NCBI GenBank assembly: GCA_025964635.1
Contig: JAOPYP010000357.1
Span: forward strand, 1-16,140
Reading direction: 5' to 3'
DNA length: 16,140 bases
Source: Actinomycetes bacterium
GTDB taxonomy: Bacteria > Actinomycetota > Actinomycetes > Streptosporangiales > Streptosporangiaceae
Of this stretch, positions 1 through 7,740 are shown in pieces. The notes beneath the pieces were generated by a model. That model made no database searches. It had not been told where the DNA came from and worked only from the letters and a program-made list of their open reading frames with translations. Position 1 is the stretch's first letter. Each line of letters starts with the position of its first letter. Made by a program: the position numbers and the translations under genes.

Positions 1-691
1 CGGACGGCCCGGACGAGCCATTAGCCCAGGCGGACATGCCGTTGACCCGCGCCGACCCCATCGCCTCGGCGAACCGGGCCGGGTCGGCGGGAGGGTGGGC
101 CGGCGGCTCGGCCCGGGAGGGCTCGGAGGTCAGCAGGGACTCCACCGGCTCATCGGTGACCGGTGCCCGGCCTTCGACAACCGCCAGGGTGTCGACCTTG
201 GCGTTCCGGTCGGCGAACAGGATGAAGTGGAAGATAAGGAACCGGAGGGCGAACGTCACGCAGTTCGCCGCGAGGTAGAAGAGGTCGGCCACGACGACCT
301 GGGCGGGCCCGTCCAGCCCCATCGACAGGGCCACATGGTTCCCGAACTTGCTGGCCAGCGTCAGGATTACCCCCGCGCCGATGGAGACGGCCACGAACGG
401 CAGGGTCTCCTTCAGCGGGTGCGGACGGCCCTTGCGTTCCCACGCCCAGCGGCTGATCACGTAGCTGACGGCCGCTCCCGCGAGCCAGCCCGCGAACCCG
501 GCCACGCCCGCGGTCAGGTTGGCCGGCCCGAGGCAGATGATGTACGTGATCTGGGTCGCGGCTACCGCACAGAACGCAGCCGGGGCAAAGCGGATGAAAC
601 GCTTCACAACCGTACTGCGCAACTTGGTCTGCAACGGTGCGGGAACGACTCGCCACAGGGCGTCAGAAATCCTGGGCGGAAGAAGAGTCAT
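1..691 (-). CDS. GtrA family membrane protein (3' end outside window)
   Basis: The minus-strand frame beginning at ATG 691-689 stays open to the left edge, giving about 230 residues without a stop. Four hydrophobic segments are visible at about residues 34-54, 60-84, 95-115 and 130-160. They include FAPAAFCAVAATQITYIICL, a tryptophan-rich second helix ending SRWAWERKG, and a fourth helix with LFYLAANCVTFALRFLIFHF. This four-helix layout, with basic residues after the second helix, is typical of GtrA (PF04138), a family of small membrane proteins linked to moving polyprenyl-phosphate-linked sugars for cell-surface glycans. After the last helix comes an unusual Ala/Pro/Glu-rich hydrophilic tail of more than 60 residues, probably cytosolic, so the protein is longer than the usual 130-150 residues. 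An AGGA sequence lies about 7 bases before the ATG. The substrate cannot be told. The minus-strand ORF at 150-656 is in a different frame and lacks these helices. Confidence 0.8.
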   Translation of the reverse strand, partial: MTLLPPRISDALWRVVPAPLQTKLRSTVVKRFIRFAPAAFCAVAATQITYIICLGPANLTAGVAGFAGWLAGAAVSYVISRWAWERKGRPHPLKETLPFVAVSIGAGVILTLASKFGNHVALSMGLDGPAQVVVADLFYLAANCVTFALRFLIFHFILFADRNAKVDTLAVVEGRAPVTDEPVESLLTSEPSRAEPPAHPPADPARFAEAMGSARVNGMSAWANGSSGPS

Positions 692-884
692 CAGCGTCCT
701 AGCTCTTTCGGAGACCGACGGGTCATCCAGACAGGTATACAGTACGGGACCCCCCAGATGTCCCAGGTACGCGACCTCCTCTCAGCATTCCTTGAGCTTG
801 TGCCGCCGCCGGCGCGGGTGCCTGTCCTACTTGCCTACCACCATGCGCCGCGCTGACACATCCGTCCCAGGCGGTCTGGCCCGG
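692..884. other. Intergenic region upstream of the GtrA gene
   Basis: This 193-bp gap lies between two minus-strand genes and should hold the terminator of the DUF1906 gene and the promoter of the GtrA gene. On the minus strand a TATACC hexamer (about 733-738) could be a -10 element, but I see no good -35 partner. No gene-like reading frame is evident. Confidence 0.3.
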
Positions 885-3203
885 CTAGCTGACCGCGCCG
901 CCCAGGCTGGACGGGCCGGCCCACGAGCCGCTGCTGTACCGGGCGCGCCAGAGGTGATTGCTGGCGCCTTTCCAGAACACATCGACCACGCCACTGGGCT
1001 GGCCGGCGGCGAATGGTGCGCTGCCGAGCGTGCCCATTCCCAGCGGGGCCGCCTTCTGCCACCCGCCGCCCCGGCTGGCCGACCACCAGAGCCTGCCGTC
1101 GGCGCCCTTCCAGAACACGTCCGCTCCCTTGCCGGGCGCACTGACCGCGAACGGGCCCGCGGACAGCCTCCCACTCAGCTCGCCGGCCTTGCTCCAGCCG
1201 GAGCCGGGCGTGTACGTGGTGTGCCACACGCCCTTGCGGGAGGTGGCGGCCCAGAAGACGTCGACGGCCCCGCCTGGCAGGCCGGTGACCGCGGGGGCAC
1301 TGCCCAGCTTGCCCATGCCCCGGTCCACCGCCTGGCCCCAGGATGAGCCCGAGCGGCGGATCACCCAGAGGTGGCCGTTGGTGCCCCTCCAGGCCACGGT
1401 CAGCGCGCCGTGGCCCGACACCGCCGGGGCCGGGGCGGAGGACAGGCGGCCGCCCAGGTTCTGCGGCTTGCCCCAGCCGTGGGCCCGCCGGTACTCGGCG
1501 TACCACAGGTGATTGTCCGAGGAGCCGCGCCAGAACACGTCGATCTGGCCGTTGGCCTGGCCCACCGCGGCCGGCTTGCTGCCCAGCACGCCCATGTTCA
1601 GCTGCCGCAGCGCGGACCAGTTCGTCCCGGGGGTGAAGGAGGCCTCCTGCAGGCGGCCATTCCTGCCCTTGGCGAATACGGCCACGTTGCCCGGCACCGA
1701 CGCGACCGCGGAAGGCTGGCTGGCCAGCCGTCCGCCCATGCTGACCGGGCCGTGCCAGCCGCTGCCGGGCGCGTACCAGTCGTGCCAGAGCTTGCCGTCC
1801 CGCCCCCTGAAGAACGCGTCCACGTCCCCGGCGGACTGGGCCGCCGCCTGGGACGCCTGCGGCGACCCGCCGGTCACCCCCTGCTGGACGTCGAGGTAGT
1901 CCTTGTCGATGTTGATCGTGACCCCGCCGTAGGTGACGTTCTGGCCGCCCTGGTACTGGTGGATGCGCTGGTGCCCGGCCCATTCGCTGCTGGGCAGGAG
2001 GGGGTCGCTGGTGTCCGCGGCCCCGTTCCACAGGGCGTCGTAGATCACGTCCGGCATGGCGTAGGCGGGGTTGGCGTAGTTGTTGACCAGGGCCTGGATG
2101 CCCGACAGCGAGTTGCTGTACACACCGGACGAGAACCCGAGGGTGTGCACCTCCCTGGTCCACGCGGTCAGGAAGCGCAGCACCCGGCCGTTGAGCGTGG
2201 CGGGATAGGCCTCCATGTCGTAGTACAGCGGTGTCCCCGGGCCGAAGCCCAGCAGCCGGGCCTGGCTGACCGCGTCCTTGGCCGCGCTGACCGCCTGGCT
2301 GGCCGCCGAGTTGACTTCCCCGAAGCTCGCCTGCGGGCCGACGTAGATGGGCATGAAGTGCCATCCGGACGCCTGCTGCTGGCTCACCCAGGACGCGGTC
2401 AGGTTGGGCTGGGCGCAGGCCCGGTCCGAGCCGCCGATGTAGATGCCCACCGCCCGGTACGGGGAACGCCGCAGCCAGGTCTGCATCGAGGCGACGCTGG
2501 GCGCGGTGCAGGCGTCGAAGCCCTTCCCGGTGAAGTCGGTCGCGCCGGCCGGCAGCGTCGCACGGGTGGCCGAGATCCGGGCGGGCGTGTTGCCGGGGAG
2601 GTTGGGCGGCGGCGTGCCGGCCCGCACGCCGCGCACCGGGACCCGGAGCGAGGCACTGGCCAGGATGCGGTTGACCACGGCCCGGTGGGTGGAATAGGTC
2701 GCGGTGACCATGATCCGCCTGGTAGTCACCGCGATCAGGCGGTCCACCGGGTACATCGCCGCGGCTGCGGTGGCCCGCCCGGTGGCCGGCTGGACGAGCA
2801 GCGCTTCCGTGGTCCCGATGACCGTGCTCGGGCAGCGCTGGTTGTGCCCCGGTGTGCCCAGGTAGAGCACGTGACGGTCGAAGCGGACGCAACTGCGGGA
2901 GTGCGCGGCCAGGCGGCTCACCCGCCAGGTGCCTGGGATGGTGAAGGTGTAGCCCCGGTACGTCACCCGCTGGGACTTGGGCCGGGCCTCGGACTTGCGC
3001 TGAGACTGGGACTTGGGCTGGGACTGGGACTTGTGCTGGGACTGGGTGTGCGTGACGCCCGCGGCCGCGCTCACCGCGGGCCCTCCTGCAGTGGCGAGCA
3101 GCAAGCCGACGGCCCAGCAGGCCAGGGCTAGCGCACGGCGGCCCCCGCCTTTCCGTGCATAACTATTAAAATGCATGATGAATCCCCCCCGGGAAAGCCG
3201 CAT
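885..3203 (-). CDS. Secreted DUF1906 (Rv2525c-like) protein with seven-bladed lectin-type propeller
   Basis: This is a 772-residue exported protein. The order is: signal peptide with an arginine pair and a hydrophobic core (about residues 15-47, AAAG at the likely cleavage region); a Ser/Gln/Lys repeat linker (about 51-80); a small region of unknown fold (about 80-190); a DUF1906 glycoside-hydrolase-like TIM-barrel domain (about 205-440) with ATDFTGKGFDACTAPS, the acidic strand PLYYDMEAYP and the closing INIDKDYLD; then seven repeats of about 45 residues (about 455-772). Each repeat carries a G-x-(V/I)-D-V-F-W-(K/R)-G core followed by LW and a GW or SW turn, the hallmark of PLL/fucolectin-type seven-bladed beta-propellers. 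I infer that it binds or trims envelope or host glycans. Two starts are possible: ATG 3203 (SD-like AGGGGGTGA next to it) and ATG 3176 (MHFNSYARK, with a G run 7 bases upstream, giving a more typical signal peptide). The gene has its own upstream gap of about 200 bp. Substrate and activity are unknown. Confidence 0.85.
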   Translation of the reverse strand: MRLSRGGFIMHFNSYARKGGGRRALALACWAVGLLLATAGGPAVSAAAGVTHTQSQHKSQSQPKSQSQRKSEARPKSQRVTYRGYTFTIPGTWRVSRLAAHSRSCVRFDRHVLYLGTPGHNQRCPSTVIGTTEALLVQPATGRATAAAAMYPVDRLIAVTTRRIMVTATYSTHRAVVNRILASASLRVPVRGVRAGTPPPNLPGNTPARISATRATLPAGATDFTGKGFDACTAPSVASMQTWLRRSPYRAVGIYIGGSDRACAQPNLTASWVSQQQASGWHFMPIYVGPQASFGEVNSAASQAVSAAKDAVSQARLLGFGPGTPLYYDMEAYPATLNGRVLRFLTAWTREVHTLGFSSGVYSNSLSGIQALVNNYANPAYAMPDVIYDALWNGAADTSDPLLPSSEWAGHQRIHQYQGGQNVTYGGVTINIDKDYLDVQQGVTGGSPQASQAAAQSAGDVDAFFRGRDGKLWHDWYAPGSGWHGPVSMGGRLASQPSAVASVPGNVAVFAKGRNGRLQEASFTPGTNWSALRQLNMGVLGSKPAAVGQANGQIDVFWRGSSDNHLWYAEYRRAHGWGKPQNLGGRLSSAPAPAVSGHGALTVAWRGTNGHLWVIRRSGSSWGQAVDRGMGKLGSAPAVTGLPGGAVDVFWAATSRKGVWHTTYTPGSGWSKAGELSGRLSAGPFAVSAPGKGADVFWKGADGRLWWSASRGGGWQKAAPLGMGTLGSAPFAAGQPSGVVDVFWKGASNHLWRARYSSGSWAGPSSLGGAVS
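2970..3050 (-). repeat. Ser-Gln-Lys coding repeat in the DUF1906 protein linker
   Basis: The minus strand repeats a short CAAGTCCCAGTCCCAG-like unit that encodes alternating SQSQ and K motifs (HKSQSQPKSQSQRKSE). It forms a basic, disordered linker straight after the signal peptide. Such slippage-prone tracts often differ in length between strains. A basic tether could hold the protein against anionic wall polymers, but that is inference. Confidence 0.7.
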
Positions 3204-3409
3204 TCACCCCCTTTTTCCGGCGAACCGCATTTTCCTGCCCCCTGCGGATACCAGATGGTGACGCACGGCCACTCTTCATCTACAAGATGGAGCTTAAGGG
3301 CTGAGGTCCCCCATGACTAGGGCGACCCCCAGGGAGCCGGTCATTTTCCGCAAGGGCCGCGTGCCAAGCAAACGGGAAAATAGAAGCAAGAAATGATTCA
3401 GCCGGACAA
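3204..3409. other. Intergenic region: dnaE2 3' flank and DUF1906 gene leader
   Basis: This gap is more AT-rich than its surroundings and should contain the promoter and leader of the DUF1906 gene (minus strand). A 5-3-5 palindrome (CATCTacaAGATG, 3277-3289) is the only clear symmetry. No rho-independent terminator with a T tract follows the dnaE2 stop. I could not fit a known riboswitch to it. Confidence 0.35.
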
Positions 3410-6400
3410 CTAGTCAGAATTGGCGATACCAGTGGGCAGCCCGCCGGAACTGCCCGGGCTCGCGTGCCACAGTTTGCGGGGCGGGCCTTTCAGCCCCGGG
3501 CCGGGGGGCCCGGTCTCGGCGTACGGGGACAGCACGAAGCCGTTGGGGTAAATAATCTTCTCGCCTGCCTCCTGGAGGGCCGGCCGCTTACTCGCCGCGC
3601 CGCCCTGGGCCGGGACGTCTCCCGCCGCCATGGCGGAGCGCACCGCCCCGATGCCGCTGGCCGACCGGATCTCCTCCAGCGCGGCCAGGTCCCAGCACTC
3701 CTCCCCGTTGATCGACACCGACCCGCCGGTCCGGCGCACCCGGCCGCGGACCACGAGCAGCCAGGACCCGAACACCCGGGCCGCGCACCGCGGCTGGACG
3801 GACTCGAAGAACGCCAGGTCCACCGGGCCGGTCGCATCATCGAGGGTGGCGAAGATGATCCTCATCCCGGACCGGATGGCCGGGGTCTGCGTGGCGATCT
3901 TCACCCCGGCGACCAGGATCCGCGCCCCGGCCCGGCAGCGGTGCAGGTCAGCGGAGCGCACCACGCCCAGCTGGCCGAGCAGATCCTCGTAGAAGCTCAC
4001 CACGTGCCGGCTCAGGTCGATGCCGAGGATCTCCAGCTCGGCCTCGACCCGCTCGGCCGCAGACAGCTCCCGCAGCTCACCCGCGGGGACCAGTTCCGCG
4101 AACCCGTCGCCGCCCCCCTCGAGGTCCAGCAGCGCCTGGCTCCGCCCGCCCTCTCGCGACTTTTCACGCGGGTGGTGCGCTTCGGTGTCGGGTGTATGGG
4201 GGTTTGCGGGCCCGGAACGCGTGATAAGTCGCGCGGGACCCCGGCGGGACGAGGCCGCCCGGCGGTCGAGGACCCCGACGCGGGCCAGCAGGTCGCGCCG
4301 GGACGGGGGCGGTCCCGCTGCGCCGGGCCCGGCACCCGGCTCCCCCCCGGCCGCACCGGGGTTGGCACCCGGCTCCCCCCGGGCCGCACCGGGCCCGGCG
4401 TCCGGGTCATCTGGGACGCCGTAGAGCGAGTCCAGGGCGCCCACCAGGACCAGGCGCTCGGCGACCGGGCGGGACACGGCCGCCCGCTCCCACAGGTCCC
4501 GTAGCGACGCGTAGGGCTGGCCCGCCACGATCCTGGCCACCTCGGCGTCGCTGATCCCCTTGACCTCGCGCAGTCCCGGCCGCAACCCTTCCCCGGGCAG
4601 CTGGGGCACGCGTTCCACGCACCAGTCCCCGAGAGAGGCGTTCACGTCGACCGGCAGGATCGGGATGCCGGCCAGCCGGGCGTCCCCGACGATCACCCGC
4701 TTGGGGTACATCCCCGGGTCGTGGGTGAGCACCCCGGCGTAGAACGCGGCAGGATAGTGCCGTTTCAGCCAGGCCGACTGGTACGTCGGTACCGCGAATG
4801 CCGCCGCGTGCGCCTTGCAGAAGCCGAATCCGCCGAAGGACTCGAGTACCTCCCAGACCCGCACCACGGTCGCCGCGTCGTACCCCCGGTCGCGGGCCGC
4901 GCCGCGGAACCATTCCCCCGCGCTGGCCCGGGACCGGTCGTCGGAGAGCATGCGCCGGATCCGCTCGGCCTCGGAAAGCCCGCAGCCGGTCATCGCGTGG
5001 ATGATGCGCAGCACCTGCTCGTGGAAGATGACCACCCCGCCGGTCTCGGCGAGCGTGGCCGCCAGGTCCTCGTGCGGATACGAGGGCACCCGGCGGCCAT
5101 GCCGTGTCTCCAGGTAGGGCGTGACCATGTCGGAGTTGACCGGGCCGGGGCGGAACAGCGAGATGTCCACGATCAGGTCGCCGATGGTGCGGGGCAGCAG
5201 CTTGGCCACGAGCTCGCGCTGACCCGGTGACTCGATCTGGAAGCAGCCGAGGGTCCGGGCGGTGCGGATCATCTCGAACGTGGGCTCGTCGGCACGGCCG
5301 ATGGCGTCGAGGTCCACCTGCTCGCCCCGGGTCCGGTCGATCTCGGTGAGCGTGTACGCCATCGCCGACTGCATGCGCACGCCGAGCACATCCAGCTTGA
5401 TCAGGCCCGCGGTCTCGACGTCGTCCTTGTCGAACTGGCTCAGCGGCAGCCCCTCGAAGCTCTGCTCCACCGGGGTCCGGTCCAGCAGGGAGGTGTCGGA
5501 GAGCACCACGCCGCACGGGTGCATCGCCACGTGCCGGGGCAGCCCGTCGAGCCGTTCGGCCAGCTGGAACACCGCGGCGAGCTGGGGTATGGCCAGCCCG
5601 CTGGCCCGCAGCTCGGGCAGGTCGGTGAGGGCGTTCCGGATCCGGCCCGCCCGGATGTGCGGGAAGGCCTTGGCCACCGCGTCGATCTCATGCGGCGGCA
5701 GCCCGAGCGAGGCCGCGACGTCCCTGATCGCGCTGCGCGCCCGGTACGTCTCCATCATCGACACGCAGGCAACCCGCTGGTCGCTGTAGGCGTCCAGGAT
5801 CGCCCGGTAGGCCTCGATCCGGCGCGCCGACTCCACGTCCAGGTCGATGTCGGGCAGACCCTGGCGGCTCTCGGACAGGAACCGCTCCATGATCAGGTCA
5901 TAGTCGAGCGGATCGATGTTAGAGATACCGATCAGGTAGTTGACCAGGCACCCGGCCCCGGACCCGCGGATGGAGCAGCGGATGCCCCGGCCCCTGATCA
6001 GGCTGGCCACGTCGGCCACGGTAAGGAAGTACGATGCCAGCCCGGTCTTGGCGACGATGGAGAGCTCGTGGTCCAGCCGCTGGGCCGCCCGGCGCCGCAG
6101 CCGGCGCTGGCCGCGGATCCGGCCCACCCCCGGGTACCGGCGCCGCAGCCCCTCGGCGCACCTCATCCGCAGCGTGACCAGCGGCGCGCCGCCGGTGGTC
6201 TCCGGCATGAACCGGCCGCCCAGGCCCAGGTCACGCTCGGGGTCGAGGGTGCACCGCTCGGCCAGCACCGCGGTCGCGTGGAGCAGTTGCGTCATCGCGG
6301 AGTCTCCGGGAACCCCGTCGTCCGGGCTCCCGCAGACCCGCGCCGCGATCGCGGCCATCTCCTCACCGCTGGCGAGGTAGGCCCGGGCGTTGCGCCGGGC

Positions 6401-7225
6401 CAGGTGGCGCTCGCTCAGCGGGGCCAGCTGCCGGGCTGCGTCGAGCACCTGGGCCACGGCGGCGTCGGGCGGGTCGAGGTAGCGGACCGCGTTGCTGAGC
6501 ACGGCGGTGACCCCGGCCTCGCGGGCGAGCCGCAGCATCCGCGCGGCGCGGTGGGTGCTCCCCCGGGTCCGGTGGTCGGTGATCTCGATGACTACCTCAC
6601 CGTGCTCCCGCCATCGGGCCAGGGCGGCCGCGGCGAGGTCGGGCCGCCGGGCGGAGATCGCCCGGCCGACGTCGCTGCCGGAGCCGAGCAGGATGATGAG
6701 GCCCTCGGCGTGCTCGGCAACCAGGGCCGGGGTGATCACCGGGGCCCCGCGCGCGCCTGCCTGATGCGCCGCGCTGACCAGCCGGCACAGCGAGGCCCAC
6801 CCCCGGCGGCCCGAGGCGAGCAGGGTCACCCGGGCGGCATCCTCGCTGCGCAGCCGGGCCGGGGCCGCGGAGTTCAGCAGCCGGGCGGGCGCGCCACCGC
6901 CCGGGCCCGCCAGCGCGGGACCGCCCGGCACCACACCACCAGGGCGTGCCGCCTCAGCACCACCGGGGCCCGCCAGGGCGAGATCAGCGCCGAGGATCGT
7001 GGCGATGCCCGCCTCGGCGCAGGCCACCGCGTGCTTGACCGCCCCGTACAGCCCGTCCCGGTCGGTCAGCGCGAGCGCGCGCATCCCCTGCTGCGCGGCC
7101 CGGGTGACCAGGGCGGCCGGGGGGGCGACCCCGTAACGCAGCGAATAGGCCGACGCGACATGCAGGTGCACGAAGTCGGCCGCCCAGCTCACCCCGTTAA
7201 ATCCCATACCCGGGCCAGCATCCAC
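3410..7225 (-). CDS. dnaE2: Error-prone DNA polymerase III alpha subunit (DnaE2/ImuC type)
   Basis: This is a C-family DNA polymerase of up to 1271 residues. In order: an N-terminal PHP domain (HLHVASAYSLRYG at about residue 20, then LALTDRDGLYG); the polymerase core with catalytic aspartates in LPDIDLDVESARR (D459 and D461) and IKLDVLG (D612); fingers and a helix-hairpin-helix region (KGISDAEVARI); a Gly/Pro/Glu-rich linker (about 940-1000); and a C-terminal OB fold (about 1095-1180, GVKIATQTPAIRSGMR). It lacks the tau-binding tail of replicative DnaE1, as DnaE2/ImuC enzymes do. The TDRDG motif, with Arg where active PHP domains have His, argues against proofreading by the PHP domain; I recall the same feature in the Streptomyces branch. 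Three starts are possible: GTG 7225, ATG 7207 and GTG 7192. GTG 7192 overlaps the DUF6504 stop as GTGA, the usual coupled arrangement, and gives 1260 residues. Transcription very likely begins at the LexA-controlled promoter upstream of DUF6504. Confidence 0.88.
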   Translation of the reverse strand: MDAGPGMGFNGVSWAADFVHLHVASAYSLRYGVAPPAALVTRAAQQGMRALALTDRDGLYGAVKHAVACAEAGIATILGADLALAGPGGAEAARPGGVVPGGPALAGPGGGAPARLLNSAAPARLRSEDAARVTLLASGRRGWASLCRLVSAAHQAGARGAPVITPALVAEHAEGLIILLGSGSDVGRAISARRPDLAAAALARWREHGEVVIEITDHRTRGSTHRAARMLRLAREAGVTAVLSNAVRYLDPPDAAVAQVLDAARQLAPLSERHLARRNARAYLASGEEMAAIAARVCGSPDDGVPGDSAMTQLLHATAVLAERCTLDPERDLGLGGRFMPETTGGAPLVTLRMRCAEGLRRRYPGVGRIRGQRRLRRRAAQRLDHELSIVAKTGLASYFLTVADVASLIRGRGIRCSIRGSGAGCLVNYLIGISNIDPLDYDLIMERFLSESRQGLPDIDLDVESARRIEAYRAILDAYSDQRVACVSMMETYRARSAIRDVAASLGLPPHEIDAVAKAFPHIRAGRIRNALTDLPELRASGLAIPQLAAVFQLAERLDGLPRHVAMHPCGVVLSDTSLLDRTPVEQSFEGLPLSQFDKDDVETAGLIKLDVLGVRMQSAMAYTLTEIDRTRGEQVDLDAIGRADEPTFEMIRTARTLGCFQIESPGQRELVAKLLPRTIGDLIVDISLFRPGPVNSDMVTPYLETRHGRRVPSYPHEDLAATLAETGGVVIFHEQVLRIIHAMTGCGLSEAERIRRMLSDDRSRASAGEWFRGAARDRGYDAATVVRVWEVLESFGGFGFCKAHAAAFAVPTYQSAWLKRHYPAAFYAGVLTHDPGMYPKRVIVGDARLAGIPILPVDVNASLGDWCVERVPQLPGEGLRPGLREVKGISDAEVARIVAGQPYASLRDLWERAAVSRPVAERLVLVGALDSLYGVPDDPDAGPGAARGEPGANPGAAGGEPGAGPGAAGPPPSRRDLLARVGVLDRRAASSRRGPARLITRSGPANPHTPDTEAHHPREKSREGGRSQALLDLEGGGDGFAELVPAGELRELSAAERVEAELEILGIDLSRHVVSFYEDLLGQLGVVRSADLHRCRAGARILVAGVKIATQTPAIRSGMRIIFATLDDATGPVDLAFFESVQPRCAARVFGSWLLVVRGRVRRTGGSVSINGEECWDLAALEEIRSASGIGAVRSAMAAGDVPAQGGAASKRPALQEAGEKIIYPNGFVLSPYAETGPPGPGLKGPPRKLWHASPGSSGGLPTGIANSD
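4331..4396 (-). repeat. 33-bp tandem repeat coding a Gly/Pro/Glu/Ala linker in DnaE2
   Basis: Two near-identical 33-bp units (4331-4363 and 4364-4396), with a partial third beside them, encode 11-residue units of the type GANPGAAGGEP. They lie between the polymerase fingers region and the OB fold. The unit length is a multiple of 3, so changes in copy number would keep the reading frame. This is probably a flexible hinge made by slippage. Confidence 0.75.
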
Positions 7226-7479
7226 TGGCCGGTCGCGAGGTCATGGCGCAGCTCGTAGGTGCCCGCCCGGGCGCTGCGCCCGGGCGCTGCCTCGACCCGC
7301 CAGAACTCGCGCTCGGCCGGGGTGTCCAGATCCGGGTTCTGCTGCTTCCACCACTCCCGGCTGATCACCCAGTGGTCCAGCACCCCGAGCACCGTGTAAA
7401 GCCTTCCCCGCCACACGAATCTGGTCGGCCTGCCGTCCTGGACCCCGACGTCCACCGGCTCCGCGTACGTCCTGCTCAC
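7189..7479 (-). CDS. DUF6504 family protein, partner of the SOS polymerase operon
   Basis: This small soluble protein of 96 residues starts at GTG 7479 and has no signal peptide or membrane helix. The sequence has the pattern I associate with DUF6504: RPTRFVWRGRLYTVLGVLDHW near the start, REWWKQQNP in the middle, then EFWRVEAAPG, GTYELRHDLATGQWMLARVWD at the C-terminus. In Streptomyces-type genomes this family sits between the ImuB-like Y-family polymerase gene and dnaE. No biochemical role is known to me; a part in the mutasome is inferred from context alone. Its stop codon TGA (7189-7191) overlaps a GTG start of dnaE2, so translation is probably coupled. It is the first gene after the SOS-box promoter, with a leader of about 50 bases. 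An AGGGAG sequence lies about 11 bases before the GTG. Confidence 0.75.
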   Translation of the reverse strand: MSRTYAEPVDVGVQDGRPTRFVWRGRLYTVLGVLDHWVISREWWKQQNPDLDTPAEREFWRVEAAPGRSARAGTYELRHDLATGQWMLARVWDLTG

Positions 7480-7537
7480 CTGTCTGCCCGCTCCCTGTAA
7501 CTCCGTTCGCTACCACCCCGGGGAAGGCAGGCAGTCA

Positions 7538-7566
7538 CTATTACATCGAATATAGGTTCGATGCAA
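7538..7566 (-). promoter_or_regulatory. Predicted SOS-regulated promoter of the DUF6504-dnaE2 operon
   Basis: Read on the minus strand, TTGCAT (7566-7561) and TAATAG (7543-7538) form a sigma-70-like -35/-10 pair with an exact 17-bp spacer. The predicted transcript would start near 7531, about 50 bases before the DUF6504 start. The LexA box fills the spacer, so bound LexA would block RNA polymerase directly. Confidence 0.65.
7546..7561. promoter_or_regulatory. LexA binding site (SOS box)
   Basis: TCGAATATAGGTTCGA matches the actinobacterial LexA consensus TCGAAC-N4-GTTCGA at 11 of 12 fixed positions; only the T at position 6 differs. It is the only such match I found in the window. It lies upstream of DUF6504-dnaE2, a gene class known to be damage-inducible in actinobacteria. 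Confidence 0.85.
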
Positions 7567-7632
7567 GCGACCGGGGTGCCCGGACGGCCAGGCGGACGGT
7601 CAGGCGGCGCTCGCCCGAAGGGGCAGGTCACG

Positions 7633-7723
7633 GGCTCACAGTGCCGGCTCACAGCGCTGGCTCACAGTGCCGGCCCGCAGCGCTGGCTCACTGTGCTGGC
7701 ATACAGCGCTGGCTTACAACGCC
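7633..7723. repeat. Tandem array of seven 13-bp repeats
   Basis: Seven back-to-back 13-bp units fill this stretch, beginning at 7633, 7646, 7659, 7672, 7685, 7698 and 7711. The type unit is GGCTCACAGTGCC; alternate copies end in AGCGCT or AGTGCC, so there is a weak 26-bp period. Thirteen is not a multiple of 3, which argues against coding. The array lies downstream of the TetR stop and about 70 bp upstream of the SOS promoter. Confidence 0.85.
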
Positions 7724-7740
7724 GGCCGGGGGCGGATTCC

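Noticed and set aside
835..2892. A 685-codon minus-strand frame and a 586-codon plus-strand frame (1371-3131) overlapping the DUF1906 gene
   Set aside because: Both are Arg/Gly/Pro/His-rich translations with no domain, as expected of out-of-frame reading of high-GC DNA. The 772-residue frame alone has a signal peptide and repeated propeller motifs.
3277..3289. CATCT-ACA-AGATG palindrome upstream of the DUF1906 gene as an operator
   Set aside because: Only 5-bp arms, no extension and no candidate regulator; compatible with chance.
5519..7258. Long plus-strand frame opposite dnaE2
   Set aside because: It is a composition shadow of a gene whose catalytic motifs are clear on the other strand; no ribosome site or recognisable fold.
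7633..7723. CRISPR array
   Set aside because: The units are only 13 bp, directly abutting, with no spacers and no cas genes nearby.
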